A DNA stretch of 43,568 bases, from positions 1 to 43,568 of the forward strand of contig CANJWG010000006.1 in assembly GCA_947478365.1 (NCBI GenBank), in the 5' to 3' direction. Shown here in pieces: positions 1 through 9,229 of the stretch (the stretch's first letter is position 1; each line of letters begins with the position of its first letter). Both the position numbers and the translations under genes were made by a program. The notes below the pieces were generated by a model. The model was not told the DNA's origin, did not search any database, and worked only from the letters and a program-made list of their open reading frames with translations. Source of the DNA: Flavobacteriaceae bacterium. GTDB lineage: Bacteria > Bacteroidota > Bacteroidia > Flavobacteriales > Flavobacteriaceae.

Positions 1-88
1 CAAATATATAAAAACACATACGATTTCCTATTGAAAATTGGGTTTAAAACCTTTAAGTTATTAACATTTTTGATATTATTTCAACAAA

Positions 89-116
89 AAACGTTCGTCA
101 AAAATGACGAACGTTT
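89..116 (-). terminator. Rho-independent terminator for the minus-strand asnB locus
   Basis: Perfect 12-bp inverted repeat AAACGTTCGTCA-AAAA-TGACGAACGTTT; T-run follows when read on the minus strand. Confidence 0.75.
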
Positions 117-227
117 AGAAAAGGAATCAAGTAAAGATTTAACAAACAAACTAAACTTTAAACAAAACTCAAACTACTAAACTTGATTTTAATATTAAGG
201 TTGTTCCTATTTCTTTAATTTACTTTT

Positions 228-881
228 TCATGTTTTTCCATAAGCATCTTCATGAACACTTGCGACAGCTCTTCCTGAAGGGTCATACATATTTTTAAAC
301 GCCTCATCCCACTCTAATGCAATTTTTGTACTACAAGCCACACTTGCTTCCTGAGGAACTCTTAAAGCGGCAGCATCACTTGGAAAATGTTTCGTAAAAA
401 TGGAACGGTAATAATACTCTTCTTTTGATGTTGGCGTTTGAATTGGGAATTTGTATTTAGCATTAGCCAACTGTTCATCCGTAATTTCTTTGGCTACATC
501 ATAAATCGCAAAGCCAAAAATACCGTTAATTTCATCTAGAAAATGAGCGCCTTTTTCTTTGTATAAAGCCAAAATAACTTCGCAGTCACTTTCGGTTTAA
601 AACGTATTTTTCCCCTCAAATTGTTTGTGCAACTCTCTGTGATTATATATCTCTCCATTGGTAGTCAAAACCAGACTCTTATCTTCGGTAAACAAAGGTT
701 GTTTTCCTGAAGTGGGATCAACAATAGCTAGACATTCGTGGGACATAATTGCTTTATCGTTACTCTAAATCCCACTCCAATCCGGACCACGGTGTCGAAT
801 AATTTTCGACATTTCCAACACTTTTGGTCTTACCACTTCTGCTTTTTGTTTTAAATCGAAAGCACATACAATTCCACACAT
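228..881 (-). pseudogene. asnB: Asparagine synthetase B (glutamine-hydrolysing) pseudogene, N- and C-termini joined by a large in-frame internal deletion
   Basis: Minus-strand frame from ATG at 881: MCGIVCAFDLKQKAEVVRPKVLEMSKIIRHRGPDWSGI*SNDKAIMSHECLAIVDPTSGKQPLF...NGEIYNHREL...TF*TESDCEVILALYKEKGAHFLDEINGIFGFAIYDVAKE then straight to the C-terminal EITDEQLANAKYKFPIQTPTSKEEYYYRSIF...VASVHEDAY. In-frame TAG at 765-767 and TAA at 597-599. Confidence 0.9.
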
Positions 882-1062
882 AATTTATTATTTTATTTAT
901 GGGGCAAAGATGGTATAATAGTTATAAATTAAAAACATAATTTATTATTTAATTATATATTAATACTAAATTAAAATTTTTATATTAAATATGTAATTAA
1001 TAAATTATGATAATCTAAATTAAAGTTATATACAGAAATAATTGACACAGCCAAACGGATTG

Positions 1063-1070
1063 TATATTTG
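1063..1070 (+). promoter_or_regulatory. Candidate Bacteroidota -7 element (TATATTTG) with TTG 18 nt upstream (1042-1044)
   Basis: Matches TTG-N17-23-TAnnTTTG; a second TATATTTG lies at 1151-1158, nearer the 1190 start. Confidence 0.4.
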
Positions 1071-1189
1071 GCAATACAACAAAGAAGAAGTTGCTCTCAT
1101 AATATTCTTTATGATTTTCAAAAGAAGAAATCAAAACCATAAAAACATCTTATATTTGAAAAAAATCATACTATTTATAACTTTAAATT

Positions 1190-2212
1190 ATGAGTTTTAA
1201 AACCTTTTTCAAAAACGAAGCATCTTCAGATAGAATAGATTGGGTTGATCAAGTGAAAGGATTAACAATCTTTTTGGTGGTTTATGGTCATAACTTCCCC
1301 TTTACCGAAAAATACATTTATACTTTTCACATGCCTTTATTCTTTATGATTTCTGGATTTTTTCATCCTAAAACATCAAGAGTAGATGACATAAAAAAAC
1401 GAGGCAAATCATTGTTGGTCCCTTATTTTATTTGGAGTCTGTTTTTATTTATATTTTGGTTTTTTGTTAGTAGTCGATTTGGTGAAAGCGTTGCGCTAAA
1501 TCTTTCTCCAATTGAAAATTTCATTGGAATATTTTATTCTCAAGGTGACCGATTTTATATGGATTGGGGTATACCAATGTGGTTTCTTCCTGGACTCTTT
1601 ATGACGTTCCTGATTTTTTATTGGTTACAAAAAATTAAAAGCCAATTCTGGTTTATTTTTTCTTTAATTACATTACCCACTATTGGTGCATTATATGCTA
1701 GAAACATTCCGATGAATTTGCCCTGGAGTATTAATATAGCAATGGTAGCTTTAGGTTTTTATGCATTCGGTTTTTATGGATTTAAAATCATAAATGCGGT
1801 ATCGAGAAAGAACAGTCTTTTTTTTGCAGTTGGGTTTTGTATTGTTCATTTCCTTACCTACAATTACAATATAAAAATTGACATGTATCGAGCTCATTAT
1901 GGCAATGAATCCTTTTTTATTTTGAGCGGAATAACGGGAAGCTTATTTGTACTCTTCTTTTTTAAATCCTTGCCATACTTTCCTTTTTTAGCTTTTATAG
2001 GGAAGTTCTCTTTAATTATTTTGGCGCTTCAATTAATATCCATGTCATTCATAAAGTTTGTTTTGCTTTATGGTTTTCATCAATCTGATTTTAATTTTTC
2101 TGAATGGAAACGATTTGTATTTGCTATTTTACAAATATTCTTACTAGTCCCGAGTTTTTTCATCATTAACAAATACTTACCACTACTTAATGGAGGTTAT
2201 AAAAAAATATAA
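1190..2212 (+). CDS. Acyltransferase family 3 (OafA/Acyl_transf_3-like) multipass membrane protein
   Basis: RIDWVDQVKGLTIFLVVYGHNFPF...YTFHMPLFFMISGFFHP, many hydrophobic segments. Confidence 0.8.
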   Translation: MSFKTFFKNEASSDRIDWVDQVKGLTIFLVVYGHNFPFTEKYIYTFHMPLFFMISGFFHPKTSRVDDIKKRGKSLLVPYFIWSLFLFIFWFFVSSRFGESVALNLSPIENFIGIFYSQGDRFYMDWGIPMWFLPGLFMTFLIFYWLQKIKSQFWFIFSLITLPTIGALYARNIPMNLPWSINIAMVALGFYAFGFYGFKIINAVSRKNSLFFAVGFCIVHFLTYNYNIKIDMYRAHYGNESFFILSGITGSLFVLFFFKSLPYFPFLAFIGKFSLIILALQLISMSFIKFVLLYGFHQSDFNFSEWKRFVFAILQIFLLVPSFFIINKYLPLLNGGYKKI

Positions 2213-3695
2213 ATCCCAATTTAGGTTCCATTTGTTATTGAATAGTTCCTTTGGCCTTTTTATAACATTTGCTTCATATTATCATATTCCTGTTGCAGCA
2301 TTTACTGATTTTGGATTCTATTTTGCTCATTTTATCTGCTTACAGTTTTCGATATTTGGCTTTTTATATTTTTTGAGCCTAAACAAACACTTTTTTAGAG
2401 TAGTTTTTCCCATTGTGTTTTTGTTGCTTTCAGGCACTGCTTTTTGGGTTTACTTTCAAGACATAACCATTTCACATAGCATAATACAAGTTTCTTTTGA
2501 AACAAAGATGGATATCATGATGGATTTGATAACTTTTCCATTTATACTATATGTTCTTTTAGCAATTACTACAGTGATTTTTATTTTAAAATACTATTCT
2601 AAAATCAACAATAATAAGTTAAAATCACCTTTGACTCTTTTGGCTATTTTAGCCATATTCAGTTATTTTATGGTAGAGGATTATCAATTTGGAACCTTCA
2701 ACAGAAGACTTCCTTACAATATATTAGTTTCTACTAGAGAATATCTTGAACAAAACCCTTTACTTTTAAAGCCAGTAAACTATAGCGTCAAAACTAATTG
2801 TGATAGTTTGAGCGTTGTTTTTATTCTTGGCGAAAGTGTTAGAGCTGATCATTTACAGCTTAATGGTTATCCCAGAAAAACAAATCCTTTATTATCCCAA
2901 AGAAATGATATTATAAGTTTCCCAAACGCCTATACTCCATTAACGTATACTGCCATTAGTCTTCCACAACTATTAACAAACGCCACACTCACTGATGATT
3001 ATAGTCAGCCTAAACAATCTTTAATTCAAGTTTTGAATCAAGCTAAGATTCAAACAAATTGGATTGGTAATCAAACTCCTGAGAAAAGTTATGAGATGTT
3101 TATTGAGCAATCCTCATTTAAACAAATTTTAGACCCTCTTCATTCTGAATTAAGTTTTCGGAAAGATTATGACGAAAAATTAATTCCCGTTTTCAAAAGC
3201 TATTTTAGACCTTTTACCAATCAGTTCAATGTCATACATATGATGGGCAGTCATTGGTGGTATGAAACAAGATATTCTGACCGATTCAGAACTTTCAAAC
3301 CTGTGATTAAAAGCAAACACATCCCCTCCAACTCCTATAAAGAAATGATTAATTCATATGACAACACTATAGTGTATTTGGATAATTTCATCAATATAAT
3401 AATTAAGGAAATTGAAAAGAAAGATTCAAAAACCTTGTTAATTTACTTATCGGACCATGGAGAAATTTTAGGAGAAAATAATTTATGGCTGCATGCACAA
3501 AAAGGTAAAGCAAGTGAAAATCCGGCTATGCTTATTTGGTGTTCTTCAAAATTTAATAAAGAATATCCCAATATAATTTCAAATCTAAAAATGAATAAAA
3601 ATAAGAAAACAGATTTAGATTTCTTCTATAACAGTATATTGTATTTATTTAAAATAGAAAATATTCCCTACGATAAGAATAAAGTGATCTTTTAA
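2190..3695 (+). CDS. Phosphoethanolamine transferase / sulfatase-fold (EptA/CptA-like)
   Basis: N-terminal TM segments then VVFILGESVRADHLQLNGYPRKTNPLL, HMMGSHWWYETRY, YLSDHGEILGENNLWLHA. Confidence 0.85.
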   Translation: MEVIKKYKSQFRFHLLLNSSFGLFITFASYYHIPVAAFTDFGFYFAHFICLQFSIFGFLYFLSLNKHFFRVVFPIVFLLLSGTAFWVYFQDITISHSIIQVSFETKMDIMMDLITFPFILYVLLAITTVIFILKYYSKINNNKLKSPLTLLAILAIFSYFMVEDYQFGTFNRRLPYNILVSTREYLEQNPLLLKPVNYSVKTNCDSLSVVFILGESVRADHLQLNGYPRKTNPLLSQRNDIISFPNAYTPLTYTAISLPQLLTNATLTDDYSQPKQSLIQVLNQAKIQTNWIGNQTPEKSYEMFIEQSSFKQILDPLHSELSFRKDYDEKLIPVFKSYFRPFTNQFNVIHMMGSHWWYETRYSDRFRTFKPVIKSKHIPSNSYKEMINSYDNTIVYLDNFINIIIKEIEKKDSKTLLIYLSDHGEILGENNLWLHAQKGKASENPAMLIWCSSKFNKEYPNIISNLKMNKNKKTDLDFFYNSILYLFKIENIPYDKNKVIF

Positions 3696-3705
3696 ACATT
3701 TTTAT

Positions 3706-4149
3706 TTAAGTTACGCTTTCAATAATATAAGTCTTTCCATTAATATCAAACGAAACCCCAACTTCATTTCCCATCAATTTACTCCCTAAAGGAGATTGTG
3801 GCGAAATTGCAAAAATGGTTTTGTCATCAATACTTAATTTTGGTAAAGCGGTGCTTATGAATAATATCATTTCATTAGCTTGAACTAAACTTCCTAAAGC
3901 TACTTTTTTGTGTGTTTGAGAAGCCTCAATTTTGTCGAGAATGGTTTTTTGTTCGAGGATTTCTTTAAGCTTGTGATTGAGCTTTTCTTGCTCCAAATGC
4001 ATCATTGACAAAGCCGTTTCATGTTTATCTCCAGCCGAACCTTTGGCATCATTCTGCGCATCGATAGTCAAACCCGAAATCATGTCTTGAAAAACATCTA
4101 TTCGGTCCTGGAGTAATTCTTTGTAGCGTTGGAGTATTTGTTGTTTCAT
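3706..4149 (-). CDS. GreA/GreB-like transcription factor homologue
   Basis: Coiled-coil N-terminus, C-terminal SPLGSKLMGNEVGVSFDINGKTYIIESV resembling the GreA C-terminal domain. Confidence 0.6.
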   Translation of the reverse strand: MKQQILQRYKELLQDRIDVFQDMISGLTIDAQNDAKGSAGDKHETALSMMHLEQEKLNHKLKEILEQKTILDKIEASQTHKKVALGSLVQANEMILFISTALPKLSIDDKTIFAISPQSPLGSKLMGNEVGVSFDINGKTYIIESVT

Positions 4150-4174
4150 TTAAGATTGTTAGATTATTAGAAAG

Positions 4175-4219
4175 TTAGACTTCTTAGATAAATTATTTCT
4201 AACGATCTAAGAAGTCTAA
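4175..4219 (-). terminator. Intergenic hairpin, likely 3' end of the 4239-5975 transcript
   Basis: 15-bp perfect inverted repeat TTAGACTTCTTAGAT / ATCTAAGAAGTCTAA separated by 15 nt. Confidence 0.5.
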
Positions 4220-4238
4220 TGATCTAAGTTAGTCTAAA

Positions 4239-5975
4239 TTAAAAATCAAATTTATAACTTGCTCCTCCCAAAACTTGCAATCCCTGCACAGGATAATTCA
4301 ACCATCTTTGGTAATCCTGATTGGCCAAATTGTTTCCTTTTAAGAAGAAAGTTAATCGGTCACTATATTTATATCCAACATGCGCATTCAAGTCGAAATA
4401 GCTTTTTAGGGTTATGTTCTCATCCGGAGGAAAAGGGAGTGTTACTGTAGCTTGTCTAAAAATATCTTTTCGTTCCCCTACAAAGAACAAACTCGTTCCT
4501 GCGTACCATTTTGGCGTAATGTTAACATCAAGAGTTGTGGCTAGTTTTATTGCCGGTAAATTCCAAGCTTCTTTTTCAGCATCAGTAGTAAAACTGCTAT
4601 ACGTTCCGTTGATTCCAAAAGATATATTTTTTGAAAAATCAGCTTTCAATTCACCAAAGAAACTTACCGTTTTTACTTTATCATAAACTACATCAAACGA
4701 ATTTCCGAAAGTATAACCATCCGTATTCGCATTAAAATTATCATAGATATTACTTTTAAAAAGTGCTTTCCCGTCTTCATTTTTGTACGACCCACAAATG
4801 TTATAACTGATACTGCTTGCCAACTTTCCTTTTAGACCGGCATAGATATCAAATTTTTGATCGGTTGGAGCAATGACAAGTGTTGGCGATACAAAGAAGT
4901 TTTCCTGAACAAAATCATGATAGGAATTCTGTTGTAATGTTCCTTCGAAACCTGCGTAAAAAACCATCAAATCACCAACAATTTTATACGAACCTGTAAC
5001 CTGCGGATATATAAAGAATTTGCTTCCGCCCGATTCTTGTGCTGCGCTATAAAACATTCCAACTCCTGCATTCACAGTCAAATCGTCTTTGTGAATTTTG
5101 ATGCTTGGTTGAAATCCAATATTGGTAAAACCATATTTAAAAGAAGTACCAGTATAAAAAGATTTATCAAAAGAACCACTAATATAATCCAACACAAAAT
5201 CAACTTTTATTTTATGCTCAATGATATCAAATTCCAAAGACGGTTTTGCCACAAAACGGTTTTCGGCTGAACCAAAAGCATCCCAAAAACGACTGAATTT
5301 AAGTGCGCTTTCTTTTAAAATATTATCTAAACCTAATCTTCCACCAACATATAATGTATGATACGTTTGCTGTTCGTCAATGTTTGCAATCGTCGCATCA
5401 GACAATAGATTAGGGTAAATTCCGTACCAATTATATACTTGATTTTTGTAACCCAAATCCGCGTTCCATGACATTGCTTTCGTTCTACTTCCGTAGGTTA
5501 AATCTAAAGCAGTAGTAAAGAATTTATCATCTAGTTGAACATTTTTTATTCCACCTTGAGACGAACTGTGACGCAACATTCCTCCAAAATAATCGGTATT
5601 GCTAATGTTTTGGGTAACAAAAAGTTTTGCATTGATTACTCCATAATTTCCTGCTGCCAGCGTCAAATAGTTACTGAATATTTTTTCTAAATTACTTTTG
5701 TCTACATTAGCCGCTTTTCCTTTAGAAGGCGCAAAAGTAGATGCCACGGGAAATGAGAAAATATTGTATTGGATATTCTCTTTTCTTATGGTTTCTTCAT
5801 CATCCAAACTTGGTGTTTCTTTTACTTTAAATGCATCCGAAATAGTTGGGGTGTATGGCTTAACTACATTTACTACTTCGGTTCCAATGTTTTCGTCTTT
5901 CTTTTGCGCGGTTGTCTTTTGGAAACTCCCCAACAATAGAACAGCTGCTATAATATATTGAAATGTCTTTTTCAT
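4239..5975 (-). CDS. TonB-dependent-receptor-like outer-membrane beta-barrel, apparently without a canonical plug domain
   Basis: Signal peptide, barrel-like C-terminus DLNAHVGYKYSDRLTFFLKGNNLANQDYQRWLNYPVQGLQVLGGASYKFDF, 578 aa. Confidence 0.75.
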   Translation of the reverse strand: MKKTFQYIIAAVLLLGSFQKTTAQKKDENIGTEVVNVVKPYTPTISDAFKVKETPSLDDEETIRKENIQYNIFSFPVASTFAPSKGKAANVDKSNLEKIFSNYLTLAAGNYGVINAKLFVTQNISNTDYFGGMLRHSSSQGGIKNVQLDDKFFTTALDLTYGSRTKAMSWNADLGYKNQVYNWYGIYPNLLSDATIANIDEQQTYHTLYVGGRLGLDNILKESALKFSRFWDAFGSAENRFVAKPSLEFDIIEHKIKVDFVLDYISGSFDKSFYTGTSFKYGFTNIGFQPSIKIHKDDLTVNAGVGMFYSAAQESGGSKFFIYPQVTGSYKIVGDLMVFYAGFEGTLQQNSYHDFVQENFFVSPTLVIAPTDQKFDIYAGLKGKLASSISYNICGSYKNEDGKALFKSNIYDNFNANTDGYTFGNSFDVVYDKVKTVSFFGELKADFSKNISFGINGTYSSFTTDAEKEAWNLPAIKLATTLDVNITPKWYAGTSLFFVGERKDIFRQATVTLPFPPDENITLKSYFDLNAHVGYKYSDRLTFFLKGNNLANQDYQRWLNYPVQGLQVLGGASYKFDF

Positions 5976-5981
5976 TTGATT

Positions 5982-8900
5982 TTAATTTTGGATAGAAGAA
6001 TTCGTTTTAGAAATTTCGCCTTTAATCATGTTCAATTCGTTTTGTGCTTCAGCAACAACGTCATCGAATTCCTTGAAATTTTTTATTACGCTTTCTAAAA
6101 TAGAAGTTGCGCTAAAATTATCTTTCAATTGATAATAGTTTTTTGCCATTACAATCAAACCTTTGGCTCCAAAATACTTATAACCCGAATAATCCCTAGC
6201 TAATTTTTGAACTGTTTTATTAGATTCTTCAAACTTGCCATCTTTATTCTTAAAATAAGCATCGTTGTATAATGCTTCAGCTGCTAATTCTCCTTTGGCA
6301 ATGGTTAGCAATTTTGCATATGCAACTCTAGCTTTTTGCTCGTCATTCACTTTTATCGCCGCACGGGCAACGATAATCTGTGCATCACTTTTAATTTTGT
6401 TATCTGTTTTTGGGTTTACTAATACTTTGTCGGCATAAACGACAGCATTTACATAATCTTTTTGGTCGTAATACACACGCATCAAATTGGCTTGTGCAAA
6501 TGTTACGTTTTGAGGGAAATCAGCTTCCGTTTCTAATCTTTGCAACACTGGAAGAGCATTCGTATAATCATCTTTCTTCAAGTGAATTTCAGCTAAACGC
6601 GCCAATGATTGCTCCGTAAATTCATTTTTTGGTTTATTAATAACAAATTCATAATTCGAGATAGCGTTGCTTTCTTTTCCGTCAGTGTAAAGTGATTGTG
6701 CCAAATAAAAATTAGCTTTCAAAGCGTGAATTCCATTTGAAAATTGAGATACATAACCGCTCAAACTGGTTATAGCCTGCTTTGTATTGTTTTGCAAAAA
6801 TTGCTTTTCGGCAGCTTCATAAGTGTCGTTATCCAAGTCGGCATCTGTCACTTCAACAAAATCTAAAGTTTTTACCCATGCTGCATATTCATTCACTTTT
6901 CCGTTATCCATATAAACCAATCTAGCTGTAGAAACCGCTTCTAAAGCTTCGGGACTTCTTGGATATTTAGCGGCCACTTCTTTGAATTTAGCGATAGCCA
7001 ACTCATCTTTCTGCCCATTATAATAAACCAATCCCTGACGCAATATCGCTTTAGAAGCGAACGAACCATTTTTGAATTCACTTAACAATTGGTCGTAAAT
7101 TTTAATCGCTAACTCAGTTTTGTTTTCAGTTACATAAGTATTCCCTAATTCGTACAAAGCATCGTCACGATATTGTGAGGTTTTAAAATTGACCAGAAAC
7201 TTATTAAAGTCATCTATTTTCTTATCATTTCTAGAAACAAAACCATAACTCAAAGCCTTTTGGAAAGCAGCATAATCAGCATCAATACCTTTCATATCGA
7301 TAGCTTTATTGTAAGCATCCATCGCTGGCCAATATTTGGAAGTAACAAAACGAGAATCCCCTAATCGTAAATAAGCATCATTCAAACGCACTTTATCATC
7401 TTTGTTTCCATCGATATAACTTTGAAAATATTTTCCAGCTTGGTCGTACTCTTTCAATTTGAAATTTGCGTAAGCAATATGGTAATTGATGTTCTTGTTT
7501 TCGGGAGTTGTTTTAGCTTCAGCCAAAACTTCAAATTGTTTGAAACTCTGAAAAGCATCAGTAAAATTATCTAAACCATACTCGGTTTCCCCTTTCCAGA
7601 ATGTTGCACGAGCCAATATTTTCTCATTTTTCTGATTGGCAATTGATTTTTTAAACATGCTCAACGCTTCTTGGTAATTCCCATCGGTATACAATTCAAT
7701 TCCTCTATAAAACAATACTTTTTGGTAAGCTACTTTGTTTTCAGGCGTATTGTTTTTTTCCAATAATATCAAAGCATCTTTATAATTCTTAGACGTGATA
7801 TAAGAGTTAATTAATAAATTTTCGATTTCTGTTTTGTTTGGAGAATTTGGGTATTTACTCAAAAACGAAGTCAAAACATCGGGCACGCTTTGGAATGAAT
7901 TTCCAATTTCGTAACTCAGTTTGGCATAATTCAAATTGGCATCTTCTTGAATTTTATTATCAAAATCCATTTCCGATCCGCTTTTGAAAGCGTTCAATGC
8001 TTGTTGTTTTTTATCGGTTTTGAAGTAGCATTCACCCAAATGATAATAGGCATTTTGCGCAACCGAATCTTTTCCGTCAATAATTTTATTGAATTGTGAA
8101 ATCGCGTTTTCGTAATCTTTTTGCATGTAATAAGTATAACCCAATTGATAGAAATCGGTGTTACTCCACTTTCCTTTTTTGCCTTTATATTCTTTTAGAT
8201 AAGATAGCGCTTTGTCATATTGCTGCAAGTTGAAATAACTTTCTCCAATGATTTTATTCAATTCTGATTTTTCAGAAGCGTTCGATTTTGGCATCGCCGC
8301 AATACCGGCATCAATGGCTTTTTGAAAATCGCCCGATTTGAAGTTCATATCGGCTTTGAAATAAGACAATTTATCCGAATACTTTTCTTCGCCTTCCACT
8401 TTTTGGAAATACTTATTAGCCTCTTGATAATTATTCCCTTCATATTGCATAAACCCTAAATAATAATTCGCTTGCGTTCCATATTCTTTAGAATTTACTA
8501 CTTTGTTAAAATAATCAGCAGACGCTTTTTTGTCGCCCGCCGCAAAATAAGCATAACCTTTTTGGAAAGTAAATTTTTCTGTTTGATCATATGACAATGC
8601 ATTCTCATCGACTTTGTCAAAATATTGCAATGCCTGCGGAAACTTGCCTTGTTCAAAATAATATTGGGCGACTTCTATATAAGCTTGATTTTGTTTTGAG
8701 CTCGTTGGATAATCTGAAACAAATTTTTCCATCAATTCATCGGCATTATTCTGATTGAGATGTATTGCACAAATTCCGATATAATAGGCACAGTCGGCCT
8801 GAACATCTTGAGCCGTATTGTCTTGTTTTACTTTATCAAATAAAATTTGAGCTGATTGGTATTGTCTATTTTTAAACAACGAAATCGCATTATCAAATTC

Positions 8901-8996
8901 CGACAAATTATTGGTGTAAATAGCCGACTGTTGTCCTGAAACATAAGATAGTCCCGCTATAAAAAATAGAAAAAATAACATTAAACCCTTACGCAT
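5982..8996 (-). CDS. Large secreted tetratricopeptide-repeat protein (1004 aa)
   Basis: Signal peptide MRKGLMLFFLFFIAGLSYVSGQ; many TPR-like repeats (YQSAQILFDKVKQDN, FPQALQYFDKVDENAL, YENAISQFNKIIDGKDS). Confidence 0.85.
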   Translation of the reverse strand: MRKGLMLFFLFFIAGLSYVSGQQSAIYTNNLSEFDNAISLFKNRQYQSAQILFDKVKQDNTAQDVQADCAYYIGICAIHLNQNNADELMEKFVSDYPTSSKQNQAYIEVAQYYFEQGKFPQALQYFDKVDENALSYDQTEKFTFQKGYAYFAAGDKKASADYFNKVVNSKEYGTQANYYLGFMQYEGNNYQEANKYFQKVEGEEKYSDKLSYFKADMNFKSGDFQKAIDAGIAAMPKSNASEKSELNKIIGESYFNLQQYDKALSYLKEYKGKKGKWSNTDFYQLGYTYYMQKDYENAISQFNKIIDGKDSVAQNAYYHLGECYFKTDKKQQALNAFKSGSEMDFDNKIQEDANLNYAKLSYEIGNSFQSVPDVLTSFLSKYPNSPNKTEIENLLINSYITSKNYKDALILLEKNNTPENKVAYQKVLFYRGIELYTDGNYQEALSMFKKSIANQKNEKILARATFWKGETEYGLDNFTDAFQSFKQFEVLAEAKTTPENKNINYHIAYANFKLKEYDQAGKYFQSYIDGNKDDKVRLNDAYLRLGDSRFVTSKYWPAMDAYNKAIDMKGIDADYAAFQKALSYGFVSRNDKKIDDFNKFLVNFKTSQYRDDALYELGNTYVTENKTELAIKIYDQLLSEFKNGSFASKAILRQGLVYYNGQKDELAIAKFKEVAAKYPRSPEALEAVSTARLVYMDNGKVNEYAAWVKTLDFVEVTDADLDNDTYEAAEKQFLQNNTKQAITSLSGYVSQFSNGIHALKANFYLAQSLYTDGKESNAISNYEFVINKPKNEFTEQSLARLAEIHLKKDDYTNALPVLQRLETEADFPQNVTFAQANLMRVYYDQKDYVNAVVYADKVLVNPKTDNKIKSDAQIIVARAAIKVNDEQKARVAYAKLLTIAKGELAAEALYNDAYFKNKDGKFEESNKTVQKLARDYSGYKYFGAKGLIVMAKNYYQLKDNFSATSILESVIKNFKEFDDVVAEAQNELNMIKGEISKTNSSIQN

Positions 8997-9101
8997 AATT
9001 TTTATTTTAATTTATTCAAAAATAGTATCCAATACCCTATAACGTTAAAACATCACCATTTATTATAAACATTGTTGTAAACAATTTTACAGAAAGAAAA
9101 A

Positions 9102-9153
9102 AGAGAATAGAAAATAGACTGCACTTAGCCTTAAAATCTATATTCTATTCTCT
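9102..9153. repeat. Inverted repeat between divergent genes
   Basis: AGAGAATAGAAAATAGA (9102-9118) vs TCTATATTCTATTCTCT (9137-9153): 17 bp, one mismatch. Confidence 0.7.
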
Positions 9154-9229
9154 ATGTTCTATATTCTTTATAAAATAATTTTGAATACAAACCTTATCTT
9201 ATTACATTTACCCAATAAACTAATTACCC

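Noticed and set aside
3706-4149. '3-oxoacyl-ACP synthase' label that I recall being applied to similar small proteins
   Set aside because: No thiolase-fold motifs; the sequence resembles the Gre C-terminal domain instead.
4259-5961. Plus-strand ORFs (4259-4450, 4414-4686, 5037-5270, 5698-5961)
   Set aside because: Antisense to the strongly coding TonB-receptor-like gene; no recognisable motifs, composition looks like shadow ORFs.
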